Positions 17,585 through 24,975 of a stretch of 46,637 nucleotides of DNA are shown here, in pieces (within the stretch, counting starts at the first letter, position 1; every line of letters begins with the position of its first letter). The DNA is from Prevotella sp. UBA746. GTDB lineage: Bacteria > Bacteroidota > Bacteroidia > Bacteroidales > Bacteroidaceae. A program made the position numbers and the translations under genes. Below the pieces are notes generated by a model, which did not search any database, had not been told where the DNA came from, and saw only the letters and a program-made list of their open reading frames with translations. The stretch is from positions 1 to 46,637 of the forward strand of contig DBKQ01000024.1 of the NCBI GenBank assembly GCA_002298545.1. Reading direction: 5' to 3'.

Positions 17585-17615
17585 TTCGCTTAATCGGATT
17601 TTTGCATTATCTTTG
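17585..17615 (+). promoter_or_regulatory. promoter of the PurF-like gene
   Basis: TTCG at 17585-17588 and TATCTTTG at 17608-17615 are separated by 19 bases. The start codon is at 17662. Confidence 0.65.
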
Positions 17616-17661
17616 TACCCCATAAAAACAATTCAATAAAAAACAATAGGTAAATAAAATT

Positions 17662-19098
17662 ATGGGAGGCATCTTCGGCACTATTGCCAAGAAAAGCTGC
17701 GTGGCAGACCTTTTCTATGGCACCGACTACAACTCGCACCTCGGCACCCGCCGTGGCGGTATGGCAACATTCAGCAGGGAGAAAGGCTTCGTCCGCTCCA
17801 TCCACAATCTCGAGAGTTCTTATTTCCGCACCAAGTTCGAGCCAAGTCTCGACAAGTTTGAGGGTGCAACATCCGGAATCGGCGTAATCAGCGATACCGA
17901 TGCACAGCCGCTGATTATGAATTCTCATCTCGGACGCTTCGCCATCTGTACGGTGGCTAAAATCGTGAACATCGACGAACTCACAAAGCAGCTTCTCGAC
18001 AAGAACATGCACTTTGCCGAGATGTCATCTGGCAGCACAAACCCAACAGAACTTGTTGCCCTGCTCATCATACAGGGCAAATCGTTCAAGGAAGGTATAG
18101 AGAACGTGTACCGCCATATCAAAGGCTCATGCTCAATGCTTATTCTTACGGAGAGCGGGATAATCTGTGCCCGCGATTCATGGGGGCGCACACCGATTAT
18201 TATAGGAAAGAAAGACGGGGCATATGCCGCTTCGAGCGAGTCCACATCATTTCCAAACCTCGATTATGAAACGGACTACGAAGTAGGGCCGGGCGAAATC
18301 GTTAAGATAACAGCCGATGGCATGGAGCAGTTGCGCCAACCCAACAAGAAGATGCAGGTTTGCTCCTTCCTTTGGGTATATTATGGTTTCCCCACGTCTA
18401 CCTATGAGGGCAGAAACGTTGAACAGGTACGTTTCGACAATGGATACAACCTTGCCAAAACCGACCCTGTGGAAGTAGACTGCTGCAGCGGTATACCAGA
18501 TTCAGGCACGGGAATGGCCATGGGTTACGCTGCCGGAAAGGGCGTGCCCTATCAGCGTTGCATAGCAAAATACACCCCTACATGGCCACGCTCCTTCACC
18601 CCGAGCAATCAGAAAATGCGCTCCCTCGTGGCAAAGATGAAACTCATCCCCAACAAGGCGATGCTTAACGGTAAGCGCGTGTTATTCTGTGATGATTCTA
18701 TCGTCAGAGGAACCCAGTTGCGCGACAATGTAAAAGTGCTGTTCGACAAGGCAGGTCTTAAAGAATGCCACATGCGAATCGCCTGTCCGCCACTCGTCTA
18801 TGGCTGTCCGTTTATCAACTTCACTTCATCTAAGAGCGATATGGAACTTATCACCCGTCGCATGATAGAGAAGTTTGAGGGCGATGCCAACAAAAATCTC
18901 GATAAATATGCCACTACCGATTCGCCCGAATACAAGCGTATGGTAGAGGCAATCCGTAAAGACTTAGGACTGACATCCCTAAAGTTCAATACCATCGAAC
19001 AGCTTATTGCTGCCATCGGGTTGCCCAAGTGTCAAGTCTGCACCCACTGCTTCGACGGTAGCAGTCAATTCTCGCTTGAGGAGAAAGCAGATGAATAA
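17662..19098 (+). CDS. amidophosphoribosyltransferase-like protein lacking the N-terminal catalytic cysteine
   Basis: The protein (478 residues) has the two parts of PurF: an N-terminal Ntn-type glutaminase domain and a C-terminal phosphoribosyltransferase domain. In true PurF the residue after the initiator Met is the nucleophilic Cys (MCGIFG); here it is MGGIFG. The Arg and Asn/Gly glutamine-site features are partly kept (HLGTRRGG, SSGSTNPTE). The phosphoribosyltransferase part is well preserved: SGIPDSGTGMAMGYA, and the PRPP loop VLFCDDSIVRGTQLRDN near residues 339-355. The C-terminal CQVCTHCFDG block is also PurF-like. It could use ammonia, act with a separate glutaminase, or have another role. 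The ATG at 17662 follows AATAAAATT; an upstream start giving a Cys-1 is not visible. Confidence 0.85.
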   Translation: MGGIFGTIAKKSCVADLFYGTDYNSHLGTRRGGMATFSREKGFVRSIHNLESSYFRTKFEPSLDKFEGATSGIGVISDTDAQPLIMNSHLGRFAICTVAKIVNIDELTKQLLDKNMHFAEMSSGSTNPTELVALLIIQGKSFKEGIENVYRHIKGSCSMLILTESGIICARDSWGRTPIIIGKKDGAYAASSESTSFPNLDYETDYEVGPGEIVKITADGMEQLRQPNKKMQVCSFLWVYYGFPTSTYEGRNVEQVRFDNGYNLAKTDPVEVDCCSGIPDSGTGMAMGYAAGKGVPYQRCIAKYTPTWPRSFTPSNQKMRSLVAKMKLIPNKAMLNGKRVLFCDDSIVRGTQLRDNVKVLFDKAGLKECHMRIACPPLVYGCPFINFTSSKSDMELITRRMIEKFEGDANKNLDKYATTDSPEYKRMVEAIRKDLGLTSLKFNTIEQLIAAIGLPKCQVCTHCFDGSSQFSLEEKADE

Positions 19099-19121
19099 AA
19101 ATTCGATTAGAATAAAAAATG

Positions 19122-19183
19122 AAAAAATCCTTCACTCAATTTCTATCTGTTTGACTGATAGAAAGTTGTAGTGAAGGATTTTT
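19122..19183. terminator. bidirectional hairpin terminator with TCCTTCAC arms
   Basis: Arms AAAAATCCTTCACT and AGTGAAGGATTTTT pair perfectly, extended by TTTCTATC/GATAGAAA. A-runs and T-runs flank both ends, so it can serve both the PurF-like gene and the convergent nuclease gene. Two relatives lie at 20801 and 46266. Confidence 0.85.
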
Positions 19184-19187
19184 ATGT

Positions 19188-20189
19188 TTACAATTTCTCA
19201 ATTCTTTCTATAGAAAGTCCCGTTGACAGAGCTATCTGTTCATTTGTGAGTCCTAAAGATTTCATCTTTTGGGCTATCTCTAAGGCGCGTTCTTCTCTTC
19301 CTTCTTCTCTTCCTTCTTCTCTTCCTTCTTCTCTTCCTTTTTCTCTTCCTTCTTCTCTTCCTTTTTCGAGTCCTTCTTCTCTTCCTTTTTCAAATCCTTC
19401 CTCTCTACCTTCTTGATAGCCCTCGTCTCTGCTTGTGTCAAAAAGACTTCTCATATGTCTAATGGATTCCATGTGGCGGTAATATGCCTGCTTTTCTGAT
19501 GGAGAGAGAGAGTCTACACGCAGACATTCGCGAGCTTCCGTCAGTCCGGCAGCAGTAGCCTTAGAACTGATAGAGCCGGTTTTCAGAAATTCAATCCATT
19601 CGTCAAGTGGGGTCTTCGCCACCTTGTCGAAGTCATTCACTCTCAGCACGTAATATTCAGGAAACACATCGGCAGCCCCTTTCCTCTTCAGAATATCCTT
19701 TTCCTTGTTGCCGAAGAACTTTTCGTTCTGTCTAACCGACAGCTTCAGTTCGTCGTGTGGCTCATGTATTCCACGGAATTCAGTCCTCCCGTGGTAAACG
19801 TAGTCTTTGCCCTGACCGAGTTCAAAGTAAACGATATTTATAGAGTATACTTTCCTTACCTCGTCGTATGGCTTGCCCAATCCGATATACTCCGTTATCG
19901 CCTTCGATACCCCGTAGAGCATTCGGTGGAAATACGACAGTTCGCGACTGTTCTGCACCTCGATGATGCAGAGTTCCCCATCCTCGCTTTCGGCGAGAAT
20001 GTCCACACGGTTGTATTTGTCCTCCTCGTCTTCCTGGTTGCTTTCGCTCTCCAGAAACCGCTCGATTTTGAACTTTTTCCCAATCAGCGACGACAAGAAC
20101 CCTTCCAACACGGCATGGTTAGCCTTGTTGCGTAACAGGCGTTTCATTGCCCAGTCAAACCGAATGTAATTTTCTCCGCTATGTGTCAT
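19188..20189 (-). CDS. Rpn/PDDEXK_2-family nuclease (transposase-like)
   Basis: This 333-residue protein belongs to the recombination-promoting nuclease/putative transposase family common in Bacteroidota. The start IRFDWAMKRLLRNKANHAVL and FLSSLIGKKFKI are typical. The PD-(D/E)XK core has Asp63 (YNRVDILAE) and Glu77-x-Gln79 (LCIIEVQ). NSRELSYFHRMLYGVSKAI and VYSINIVYF follow. The C-terminus is a long Glu/Gly/Arg-rich repeat (EEGREEGR units), probably a coiled or extended helix, ending in a LGLTNEQIALSTGLSIERI motif that looks like a small helix-turn-helix. Family members cut DNA and promote recombination; whether this one is active is unknown. The promoter is adjacent and the terminator is shared. 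Confidence 0.85.
   Translation of the reverse strand: MTHSGENYIRFDWAMKRLLRNKANHAVLEGFLSSLIGKKFKIERFLESESNQEDEEDKYNRVDILAESEDGELCIIEVQNSRELSYFHRMLYGVSKAITEYIGLGKPYDEVRKVYSINIVYFELGQGKDYVYHGRTEFRGIHEPHDELKLSVRQNEKFFGNKEKDILKRKGAADVFPEYYVLRVNDFDKVAKTPLDEWIEFLKTGSISSKATAAGLTEARECLRVDSLSPSEKQAYYRHMESIRHMRSLFDTSRDEGYQEGREEGFEKGREEGLEKGREEGREKGREEGREEGREEGREERALEIAQKMKSLGLTNEQIALSTGLSIERIEKL
19290..19425. repeat. 12-bp in-frame tandem repeat encoding E-E-G-R units
   Basis: The plus strand is built of imperfect copies of CTTCTTCTCTTC, equal to Glu-Glu-Gly-Arg on the coding strand, with some F/L-E-K-G variants. Because the unit is 12 bases, copy-number change would keep the frame and alter only the length of the charged tail. 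Confidence 0.8.
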
Positions 20190-20214
20190 GATGCTCCCTT
20201 ATTATATTATTGTG

Positions 20215-20245
20215 CAAAGTTAGTCATAAAAAACGAAAATATCAA
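20215..20245 (-). promoter_or_regulatory. promoter of the Rpn-like nuclease gene
   Basis: On the minus strand TTG (20245-20243) precedes TAACTTTG (20222-20215) by 20 bases. The start codon is at 20189, so the leader is about 20 bases. Confidence 0.65.
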
Positions 20246-20300
20246 GTATTGTCTTTAAAATGCCAAGATATAATTAACTAAACTTTCGGATTTTGTTTTC

Positions 20301-20533
20301 TCCTCCCCCGTCTCCCCTTGTCTCTAAGCAGGGCGGAGCTGTTACTCTTATTATCTGAAGAAAAATAAATTTTTCATTGACAACAACAACTGTAATAAGT
20401 AACTTTATACCACCAACATTTATATGATTATTATTAACGACTTGTTTATCGAATAAATAATGAAAAATATGCAAGTCTTTTTAGCCATTAAAGGTAACTG
20501 CTCCGCCCCCGGAGGGGAAGGCGGGGGAGGGGA
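20301..20533. mobile_element. MITE-like element with GC-rich inverted ends
   Basis: The ends 20301-20344 (TCCTCCCCCGTCTCCCC ... GGCGGAGCTGTTA) and 20495-20533 (TAACTGCTCCGCCCCC ... GCGGGGGAGGGGA) are imperfect inverted repeats of about 40 bases. They enclose about 150 bases of AT-rich, non-coding sequence. This shape suggests a small non-autonomous mobile element or a pair of intergenic repeats. No transposase gene or clear target-site duplication was identified. The spacer 20190-20860 otherwise holds only a promoter, one copy of a 46-base repeat and a terminator. Confidence 0.4.
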
Positions 20534-20720
20534 AGAACTTAATCATTAACTTAAATATATTAATCCTTGCTGCTGTTTGATGCATTTGCTTGCAGTGTTT
20601 GCATACTGCACCAAAAGTGCGGCATAATTGCACCTTCTTTGCACAACTGCCACAGATTATCGCTTTTGCGATTACTGGATTTACTTGACAGTTTCTTACA
20701 ATCTTGGCTTTTCACTTATT

Positions 20721-20766
20721 CTCTGAAATACCGATGTGTAAAGGCTTTCAAGGGAATGTGTGAGGG
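20721..20766 (+). repeat. 46-base intergenic repeat, copy A
   Basis: This copy shares 41 of 46 positions with 22055-22100, including the exact stretch TAAAGGCTTTCAAGGG and ATGTGTGAGGG. Weaker similarity extends upstream (TTACAATC, CAGT). A 74-codon reading frame over it (20567-20791) has no other support. Confidence 0.7.
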
Positions 20767-20800
20767 AAAAATTGACGAAGAACCAATATAAAAATGAGAA

Positions 20801-20862
20801 TATCCTTCACACAACCTTCTATCTATTTGGTGGATATAAAGTTGTTGTGAAGGATTCTTTTT
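20801..20862. terminator. hairpin terminator with TCCTTCAC arms, second copy
   Basis: ATCCTTCACACAAC pairs with GTTGTTGTGAAGGAT with one mismatch, and a T-run follows. It ends at the stop codon of the minus-strand secreted protein gene and may end transcription from both sides. Confidence 0.75.
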
Positions 20863-21580
20863 ACTTTGAAATACTAAATGTTCCTACGGGAATGGCTGTT
20901 GCTGTAATAATTGACATATAGAAAATACCATATTCTCCAGGTTCAGCCTCAGATGCGGGTATTTCTAATAGATAGCTTTGATTGCCATATTTATGACCAG
21001 TGAAAGCTACATATCCTCTTTTTTTCGTTTCAGAACTACCTATCAATGCTGGTTTGAATTCCATCCATTGTATTCTTCTGTCTTTCTTTGATGTCTTGAA
21101 ACGTACTATTCGATAAATTTCCATCGGGTCGTATTCATTTTTTTCTCCTTTGATAAGAAGTCTAACACCTCTGCTTGCATCCTTAATTATATAGGCAGAC
21201 TTACCTCCAGAAAAAGCAATATCCATTCCTTCAGCTCCTGCGAGTGTGTTCACTGCATTAGCTGCTTCTCCTACACTAGCGGCAGTTCCCATTACTCGAA
21301 GACCACCAATTATACCAGAAGCACTTCCTGATACACTTGCTCCAATTGCACCACCAGCAAATCCAAGGTCACCGACTGCTCCTGCAATTTTTGCGAATTT
21401 TCCAAACTTGTTTTGGTGTTTCGAGATTATTCCGTCTTCCTTCGGTAGAGTATCAAATGTGGAGTCACTTGTTAAAACGCAATAACTGTTGATGAACTCT
21501 GGTTCTGAAGCTGTTACTTGTTGTGCGTAAGTTGATACCATGCAACCAAAAGTAGCAATCGTAAATAATAGTTTTTTCAT
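20861..21580 (-). CDS. secreted protein of unknown function
   Basis: Not recognised. The start is placed at the ATG at 21580 (MKKLLFTIATFGCMVSTYAQ), which gives a clean signal peptide and is preceded by AAAGAA; an in-frame ATG 30 bases upstream would put ten basic residues in front of it. The mature protein is 220 residues. A glycine/alanine-rich hydrophobic stretch (AGAVGDLGFAGGAIGASVSG and following, about residues 65-100) could insert in a membrane. The C-terminal half is beta-rich, with FKPALIG, KRGYVAFTGHKYGNQSYLLE and EPGEYGIFYMS. The latter pattern resembles general Bacteroidota periplasmic proteins. It has an unusually long leader. Confidence 0.65.
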   Translation of the reverse strand: MKKLLFTIATFGCMVSTYAQQVTASEPEFINSYCVLTSDSTFDTLPKEDGIISKHQNKFGKFAKIAGAVGDLGFAGGAIGASVSGSASGIIGGLRVMGTAASVGEAANAVNTLAGAEGMDIAFSGGKSAYIIKDASRGVRLLIKGEKNEYDPMEIYRIVRFKTSKKDRRIQWMEFKPALIGSSETKKRGYVAFTGHKYGNQSYLLEIPASEAEPGEYGIFYMSIITATAIPVGTFSISK

Positions 21581-21895
21581 TTCTTTACATACTTTATGTC
21601 TGGCTCCCAACGATTATGTTTTTTTATTAGTATTGTGTGTGCAAGAAGGGTGGAGCCAAGCTGAATGTTCCTCATCTATAGTCCTTAGCATTCTTATTCC
21701 GTAAGAATCTTTATCTAAGTATTCGCTTAATATTTTGTATATACGTTTAATATTAAATAAGTATTGTCGTGAAATGGACAATATAATTTATGCGTTTTTT
21801 GGCAGATTTTTAACGGAATGTGTGCGTGAGGTTCAAGAATGTTGAATTATACAGTTACACCTTATGCTGTTGTACTTTGAGTATTTCCTATATCT
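21581..21895 (-). other. long leader of the secreted protein gene, with inverted repeat
   Basis: If the promoter at 21902-21932 is used, this 315-base leader is transcribed. It holds the inverted pair TGGCTCC (21601-21607) and GGAGCCA (21652-21658), which could form a hairpin just upstream of the start codon. No known riboswitch is recognised. Confidence 0.35.
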
Positions 21896-21901
21896 ATTTT
21901 G

Positions 21902-21932
21902 CAAAGGTATATATTTTTTTATAAGTCGGCAA
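21902..21932 (-). promoter_or_regulatory. promoter on the minus strand upstream of the secreted protein
   Basis: The minus strand has TTG (complement of 21930-21932) and TACCTTTG (21909-21902) separated by 20 bases. The downstream gene starts about 315 bases later, so another transcript could also begin here. Confidence 0.55.
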
Positions 21933-22054
21933 GCTTTCATCAACAATTTTGTAATATAGATATTGCTGACGTTTACAGTATTTATTTGATATCTTTTACA
22001 ATCCTGAGCCTGTACCCTAACTTACCCCTCACACCCCTCACCATTACCCTCACC

Positions 22055-22100
22055 CTCTGAAACCCCGATTTATAAAGGCTTTCAAGGGGATGTGTGAGGG
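22055..22100 (+). repeat. 46-base intergenic repeat, copy B
   Basis: This is the partner of 20721-20766. It sits in a longer stretch rich in CCCTCAC (22020-22056) and GTGAGGG (22093-22108), which are complementary and could form a long hairpin. A 101-codon plus-strand frame across it (22090-22395) is not supported by any motif. The rest of the spacer 21933-22294 holds nothing I recognise. Confidence 0.7.
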
Positions 22101-22294
22101 TGTGAGGGTAAAATTACAAAAAACATTTCGTATTTTTTTTATGCTTTTTCTTATAGATTTTATAAAAGCTTATTCTATAATAATAGTGCATCTGTCGCCA
22201 CCGATAAAATTCCGTCAGATGCACTTGTGTCTGCAAAGATTAATAATTTTTTCTATTTTTCTCCCTTATTGTCTTTTATTTCCTAAAATATGTT

Positions 22295-22302
22295 TATATT
22301 TG
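22295..22302 (+). promoter_or_regulatory. -7 box of the polyene operon promoter
   Basis: TATATTTG matches TAnnTTTG. A TTG at 22269-22271 is 23 bases upstream, longer than usual, so the -33 element is uncertain. The ketoreductase begins 113 bases downstream. It is the only good promoter motif found ahead of the 23-kb operon. Confidence 0.55.
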
Positions 22303-22316
22303 CAACGAAAATTATT

Positions 22317-22406
22317 ATGTATGGACTGTTCGCTATTGAAGAAACTAAAAGTTTACCAAAAACGGACTCGACTACATCTACAAATTACAACGTAACAGAT
22401 AAATAA
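22317..22406 (+). CDS. possible 29-residue leader peptide
   Basis: An ATG-initiated frame of 29 codons (starts MYGLFAIEETKSL, ends YNVTDK) begins about 10 bases after the likely transcription start and ends 8 bases before the ketoreductase ATG. It is hydrophilic, with a Ser/Thr/Asn-rich end, and has no signal peptide. No ribosome-binding site is visible, and the start may be translated in a nearly leaderless way. It could be a regulatory leader or a chance frame. Confidence 0.3.
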   Translation: MYGLFAIEETKSLPKTDSTTSTNYNVTDK

Positions 22407-22414
22407 TAATAACA

Positions 22415-23140
22415 ATGAAATATGCACTGGTGACAGGAGGCTCACGTGGCATCGGTAGGGCAGTTGCCCTACGGCTGGCAAAGCGCGGAATCCCCGTAGT
22501 GATAAATTATCTCAGCAATCATGAAGCAGCACGCAGCGTTGCCGAGGAAATCGTGGAGCAGGGCGGACAGGCAGAGCTGTTGCCGTTTGATACATCCGAC
22601 CCTAAGGCGATAGAGGCTGCGATAGACAAGTGGGAGGCGGAGCATCCCGACGACTGGTTCTCAATTCTCGTGAACAATGCCGGACTGCGTCGCGACAATG
22701 TGATGTTCATGATGGGCGATGACGAGTGGCACCAGGTGCTCGACACCAATCTCAACGGCTTCTTCTATATCACCCGTCGCTTGCTCAAACACATGATGCC
22801 GAGAAAACGGGGAGGAAGAATCATAAACATGACATCGCTGTCGGGGCTTGACGGCATCGCCGGACAGGTGAACTACAGTGCAGCCAAGGCTGCCCTCATC
22901 GGGGCAACAAAGGCTTTGGCAAAGGAAGTGGCACCAAGGAAGATAACCGTGAATGCCGTGGCTCCGGGATTTATCGAGACCGACATGACGAGGGATCTGC
23001 CACAGGACGAATTGAAGAAGATGGTGCCAGTGGGCAGGTTCGGACAGCCTGAGGAAGTTGCGGCACTCGTAGACTTCCTTGCATCCGACGAGGCAGCATA
23101 TATCACGGGAGAAGTAATAAAAGTTAGTGGAGGATTATAA
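22415..23140 (+). CDS. 3-ketoacyl-ACP reductase (FabG-like, short-chain dehydrogenase)
   Basis: This 241-residue enzyme reduces 3-ketoacyl groups on carrier protein with NADPH. The cofactor motif TGGSRGIGRA is at residues 7-16, NNAG near 87-90, and the catalytic set Ser141, Tyr154 and Lys158 (YSAAK) is intact. PGFIETDMT, near residue 189, is typical of FabG. It is the only ketoreductase in the operon and corresponds by role to ApeQ of proteobacterial aryl polyene clusters. It starts the operon and is followed 12 bases later by a ketosynthase. Length and motifs are normal. Confidence 0.92.
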   Translation: MKYALVTGGSRGIGRAVALRLAKRGIPVVINYLSNHEAARSVAEEIVEQGGQAELLPFDTSDPKAIEAAIDKWEAEHPDDWFSILVNNAGLRRDNVMFMMGDDEWHQVLDTNLNGFFYITRRLLKHMMPRKRGGRIINMTSLSGLDGIAGQVNYSAAKAALIGATKALAKEVAPRKITVNAVAPGFIETDMTRDLPQDELKKMVPVGRFGQPEEVAALVDFLASDEAAYITGEVIKVSGGL

Positions 23141-23152
23141 CTTATAGAAAGA

Positions 23153-24376
23153 ATGGAAAGAAGAGTAGTAGTTACCGGCATGGGTATATGGTCGTGCCTG
23201 GGAAACGATATAGAGACAGTGAAGAACTCCCTGTATGAGGGAAGGTCGGGCATCGGCATACAGCCGGAACGCCTTGAATACGGTTATCGCTCGGCTCTCA
23301 CGGGCATCGTGGAGGAGCCGAAGATAACAAAGCAGATGCTCGACCGACACACTCGTGCCGGAATGTCAGAGGAGGCAAAATATGCCTACATGTCGAGCGT
23401 GCAGGCTTTCAAACAGGCTGGCATGGACGACGAATACTTGCTCAATAACGAGGTGGGATGCATTTTCGGCAACGACTCGTCGGCAAAGCCCGTTATCGAG
23501 GCATCTAAGATAATGGACGAGAAACACGACTCGGCTATGCTCGGCTATGGTATCATCTTCCAGTCGATGAACTCCACCGTGAACATGAACCTCAGCACAA
23601 TCTTCCATCTGCGCGGCGTGAACTTCACCGTAAGTTCGGCATGTGCAAGCGGTAGCCACTCCATCGGACTCGGTTTTATGCTCATTAAGCAGGGCTTGCA
23701 GGATGTGGTGCTCTGCGGTGGAGCACAGGAAACTAACTATTACTCTATGGCATCGTTTGATGCTCTCGGAGCATTCTCCGTGCGCATGGATGAGCCAACA
23801 AAGGCGAGTCGACCGTTCGACCGCGACCGCGACGGACTCGTGCCGGGCGGCGGAGCTGCATCGCTCGTGCTTGAAGACTACGACCATGCCGTGGCTCGCG
23901 GTGCCACGATACTTGCAGAAGTTGTGGGCTACGGCTTTTCGAGCAACGGCGGCGGCATCAGTCAGCCGTCAGACGACGGTAGCGTGATTGCCATGACGCG
24001 TGCCCTCAATATGGCAGGCATAAAGGAAGACGACGTTGATTATATCAATGCACATGCTACAAGTACCCATCAGGGGGATATGTACGAGGCGATAGCCCTC
24101 AACCGTATGTTCCAAGGCAAGCATGCTCTCATCTCCTCCACAAAGGGAATGACAGGTCATGAGTGTTGGATGGCTGGGGCTTCAGAGGCAGTTTACAGCA
24201 TCATCATGATGCAGAACAATTTTGTTGCGCCGAACATCAACTTTGAAAATTCTGATGAACACTCAGAGAAACTCAACCTTGCCACAAAGACTGTGGATAC
24301 AGAGATTAATACAGTGCTCAGCAATTCCTTCGGATTCGGAGGAACAAACTCGGCGCTGGTGTTGAAGAAGTTTTAA
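23153..24376 (+). CDS. 3-ketoacyl-ACP synthase (FabF-like)
   Basis: This 407-residue condensing enzyme has the complete Cys-His-His set: Cys164 in SSACASGSH, His in NAHATSTHQGD and His in GMTGHECWMAGA. It begins RRVVVTGMGIWSCLGNDIET and ends NSFGFGGTNSALVLKK, both standard for KAS II. Unlike the two other ketosynthases of the operon, it has no extra C-terminal domain. It probably extends the polyene or makes the first condensation, comparable to ApeR or ApeO. It sits between the ketoreductase and a small secreted protein. Confidence 0.92.
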   Translation: MERRVVVTGMGIWSCLGNDIETVKNSLYEGRSGIGIQPERLEYGYRSALTGIVEEPKITKQMLDRHTRAGMSEEAKYAYMSSVQAFKQAGMDDEYLLNNEVGCIFGNDSSAKPVIEASKIMDEKHDSAMLGYGIIFQSMNSTVNMNLSTIFHLRGVNFTVSSACASGSHSIGLGFMLIKQGLQDVVLCGGAQETNYYSMASFDALGAFSVRMDEPTKASRPFDRDRDGLVPGGGAASLVLEDYDHAVARGATILAEVVGYGFSSNGGGISQPSDDGSVIAMTRALNMAGIKEDDVDYINAHATSTHQGDMYEAIALNRMFQGKHALISSTKGMTGHECWMAGASEAVYSIIMMQNNFVAPNINFENSDEHSEKLNLATKTVDTEINTVLSNSFGFGGTNSALVLKKF

Positions 24377-24410
24377 TGGATAATGTTTAACCATTTATAG
24401 TTATAAAGTC

Positions 24411-24914
24411 ATGAAGAAAATATTTTCGTTGGTCTTTTGTTTGTGTGTTGTTTTAAATACATTTTCGCAAAGAATAGAAAGTGGAACTTTCGATGGGTTA
24501 AAGAATGTAGATAAATTAGCTTTAGATTTGGATTTTTCTCATGCATCAATACATGGTATGAACGAGAAGGCTTTTTCTGAATATGAGAAGGATTGGTACA
24601 CCGACAAACCAGATATCGTTGCTGATTTTATTAGTTGCATTGCAGAAAAGATAAATGGGATAATTTTGATAACCGACAAGTCGGAAACACCTTGGCTATT
24701 AAGAATAAATGTTGTTTCTATAAGTACGAAAGGAAATTTTGTCTGTACTGCAGATTTGATTAATGGTGAAAACATTGAAGCACATGTTGTTGGAATTCAT
24801 GGTAGTGGAGGCACTTTTGGCTCAAAACTTAATCTCATTAAAGATGGTGTAAAAACCACTTCGAAGAAATGTGGTTCTTTTATGAGAAAAGTTATTCGTA
24901 ATGCTAAGAATTAG
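24411..24914 (+). CDS. secreted protein of unknown function inside the polyene operon
   Basis: Not recognised. The 167-residue protein has a signal peptide (MKKIFSLVFCLCVVLNTFS, cleavage probably after FSQ) and a mature domain with alternating hydrophobic residues, e.g. DKLALDLDFSHASIHGM and IILITDKSETPWLLRINVV. Near residues 130-140 is a Gly-rich GIHGSGGTFG. It is clearly more AT-rich than its neighbours, and both flanking spacers (34 and 61 bases) are longer than usual for the operon. It is not a known part of polyene synthesis and may be an insertion. It could equally be a local outer-membrane accessory. Confidence 0.7.
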   Translation: MKKIFSLVFCLCVVLNTFSQRIESGTFDGLKNVDKLALDLDFSHASIHGMNEKAFSEYEKDWYTDKPDIVADFISCIAEKINGIILITDKSETPWLLRINVVSISTKGNFVCTADLINGENIEAHVVGIHGSGGTFGSKLNLIKDGVKTTSKKCGSFMRKVIRNAKN

Positions 24915-24975
24915 AAATAAATAATATTAGTATGCTGTTGTGCCGAAGAGCATATTTGTACATATAAAAAATACT

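Noticed and set aside
20567..20791. 74-codon plus-strand reading frame
   Set aside because: It spans a repeat copy, has no ribosome-binding site or domain, and shares only repeat-derived codons (KAFKGMCEG) with the other copy.
22090..22395. 101-codon plus-strand reading frame upstream of the ketoreductase
   Set aside because: It begins in a repeat and runs across the operon promoter; composition is unlike coding sequence.
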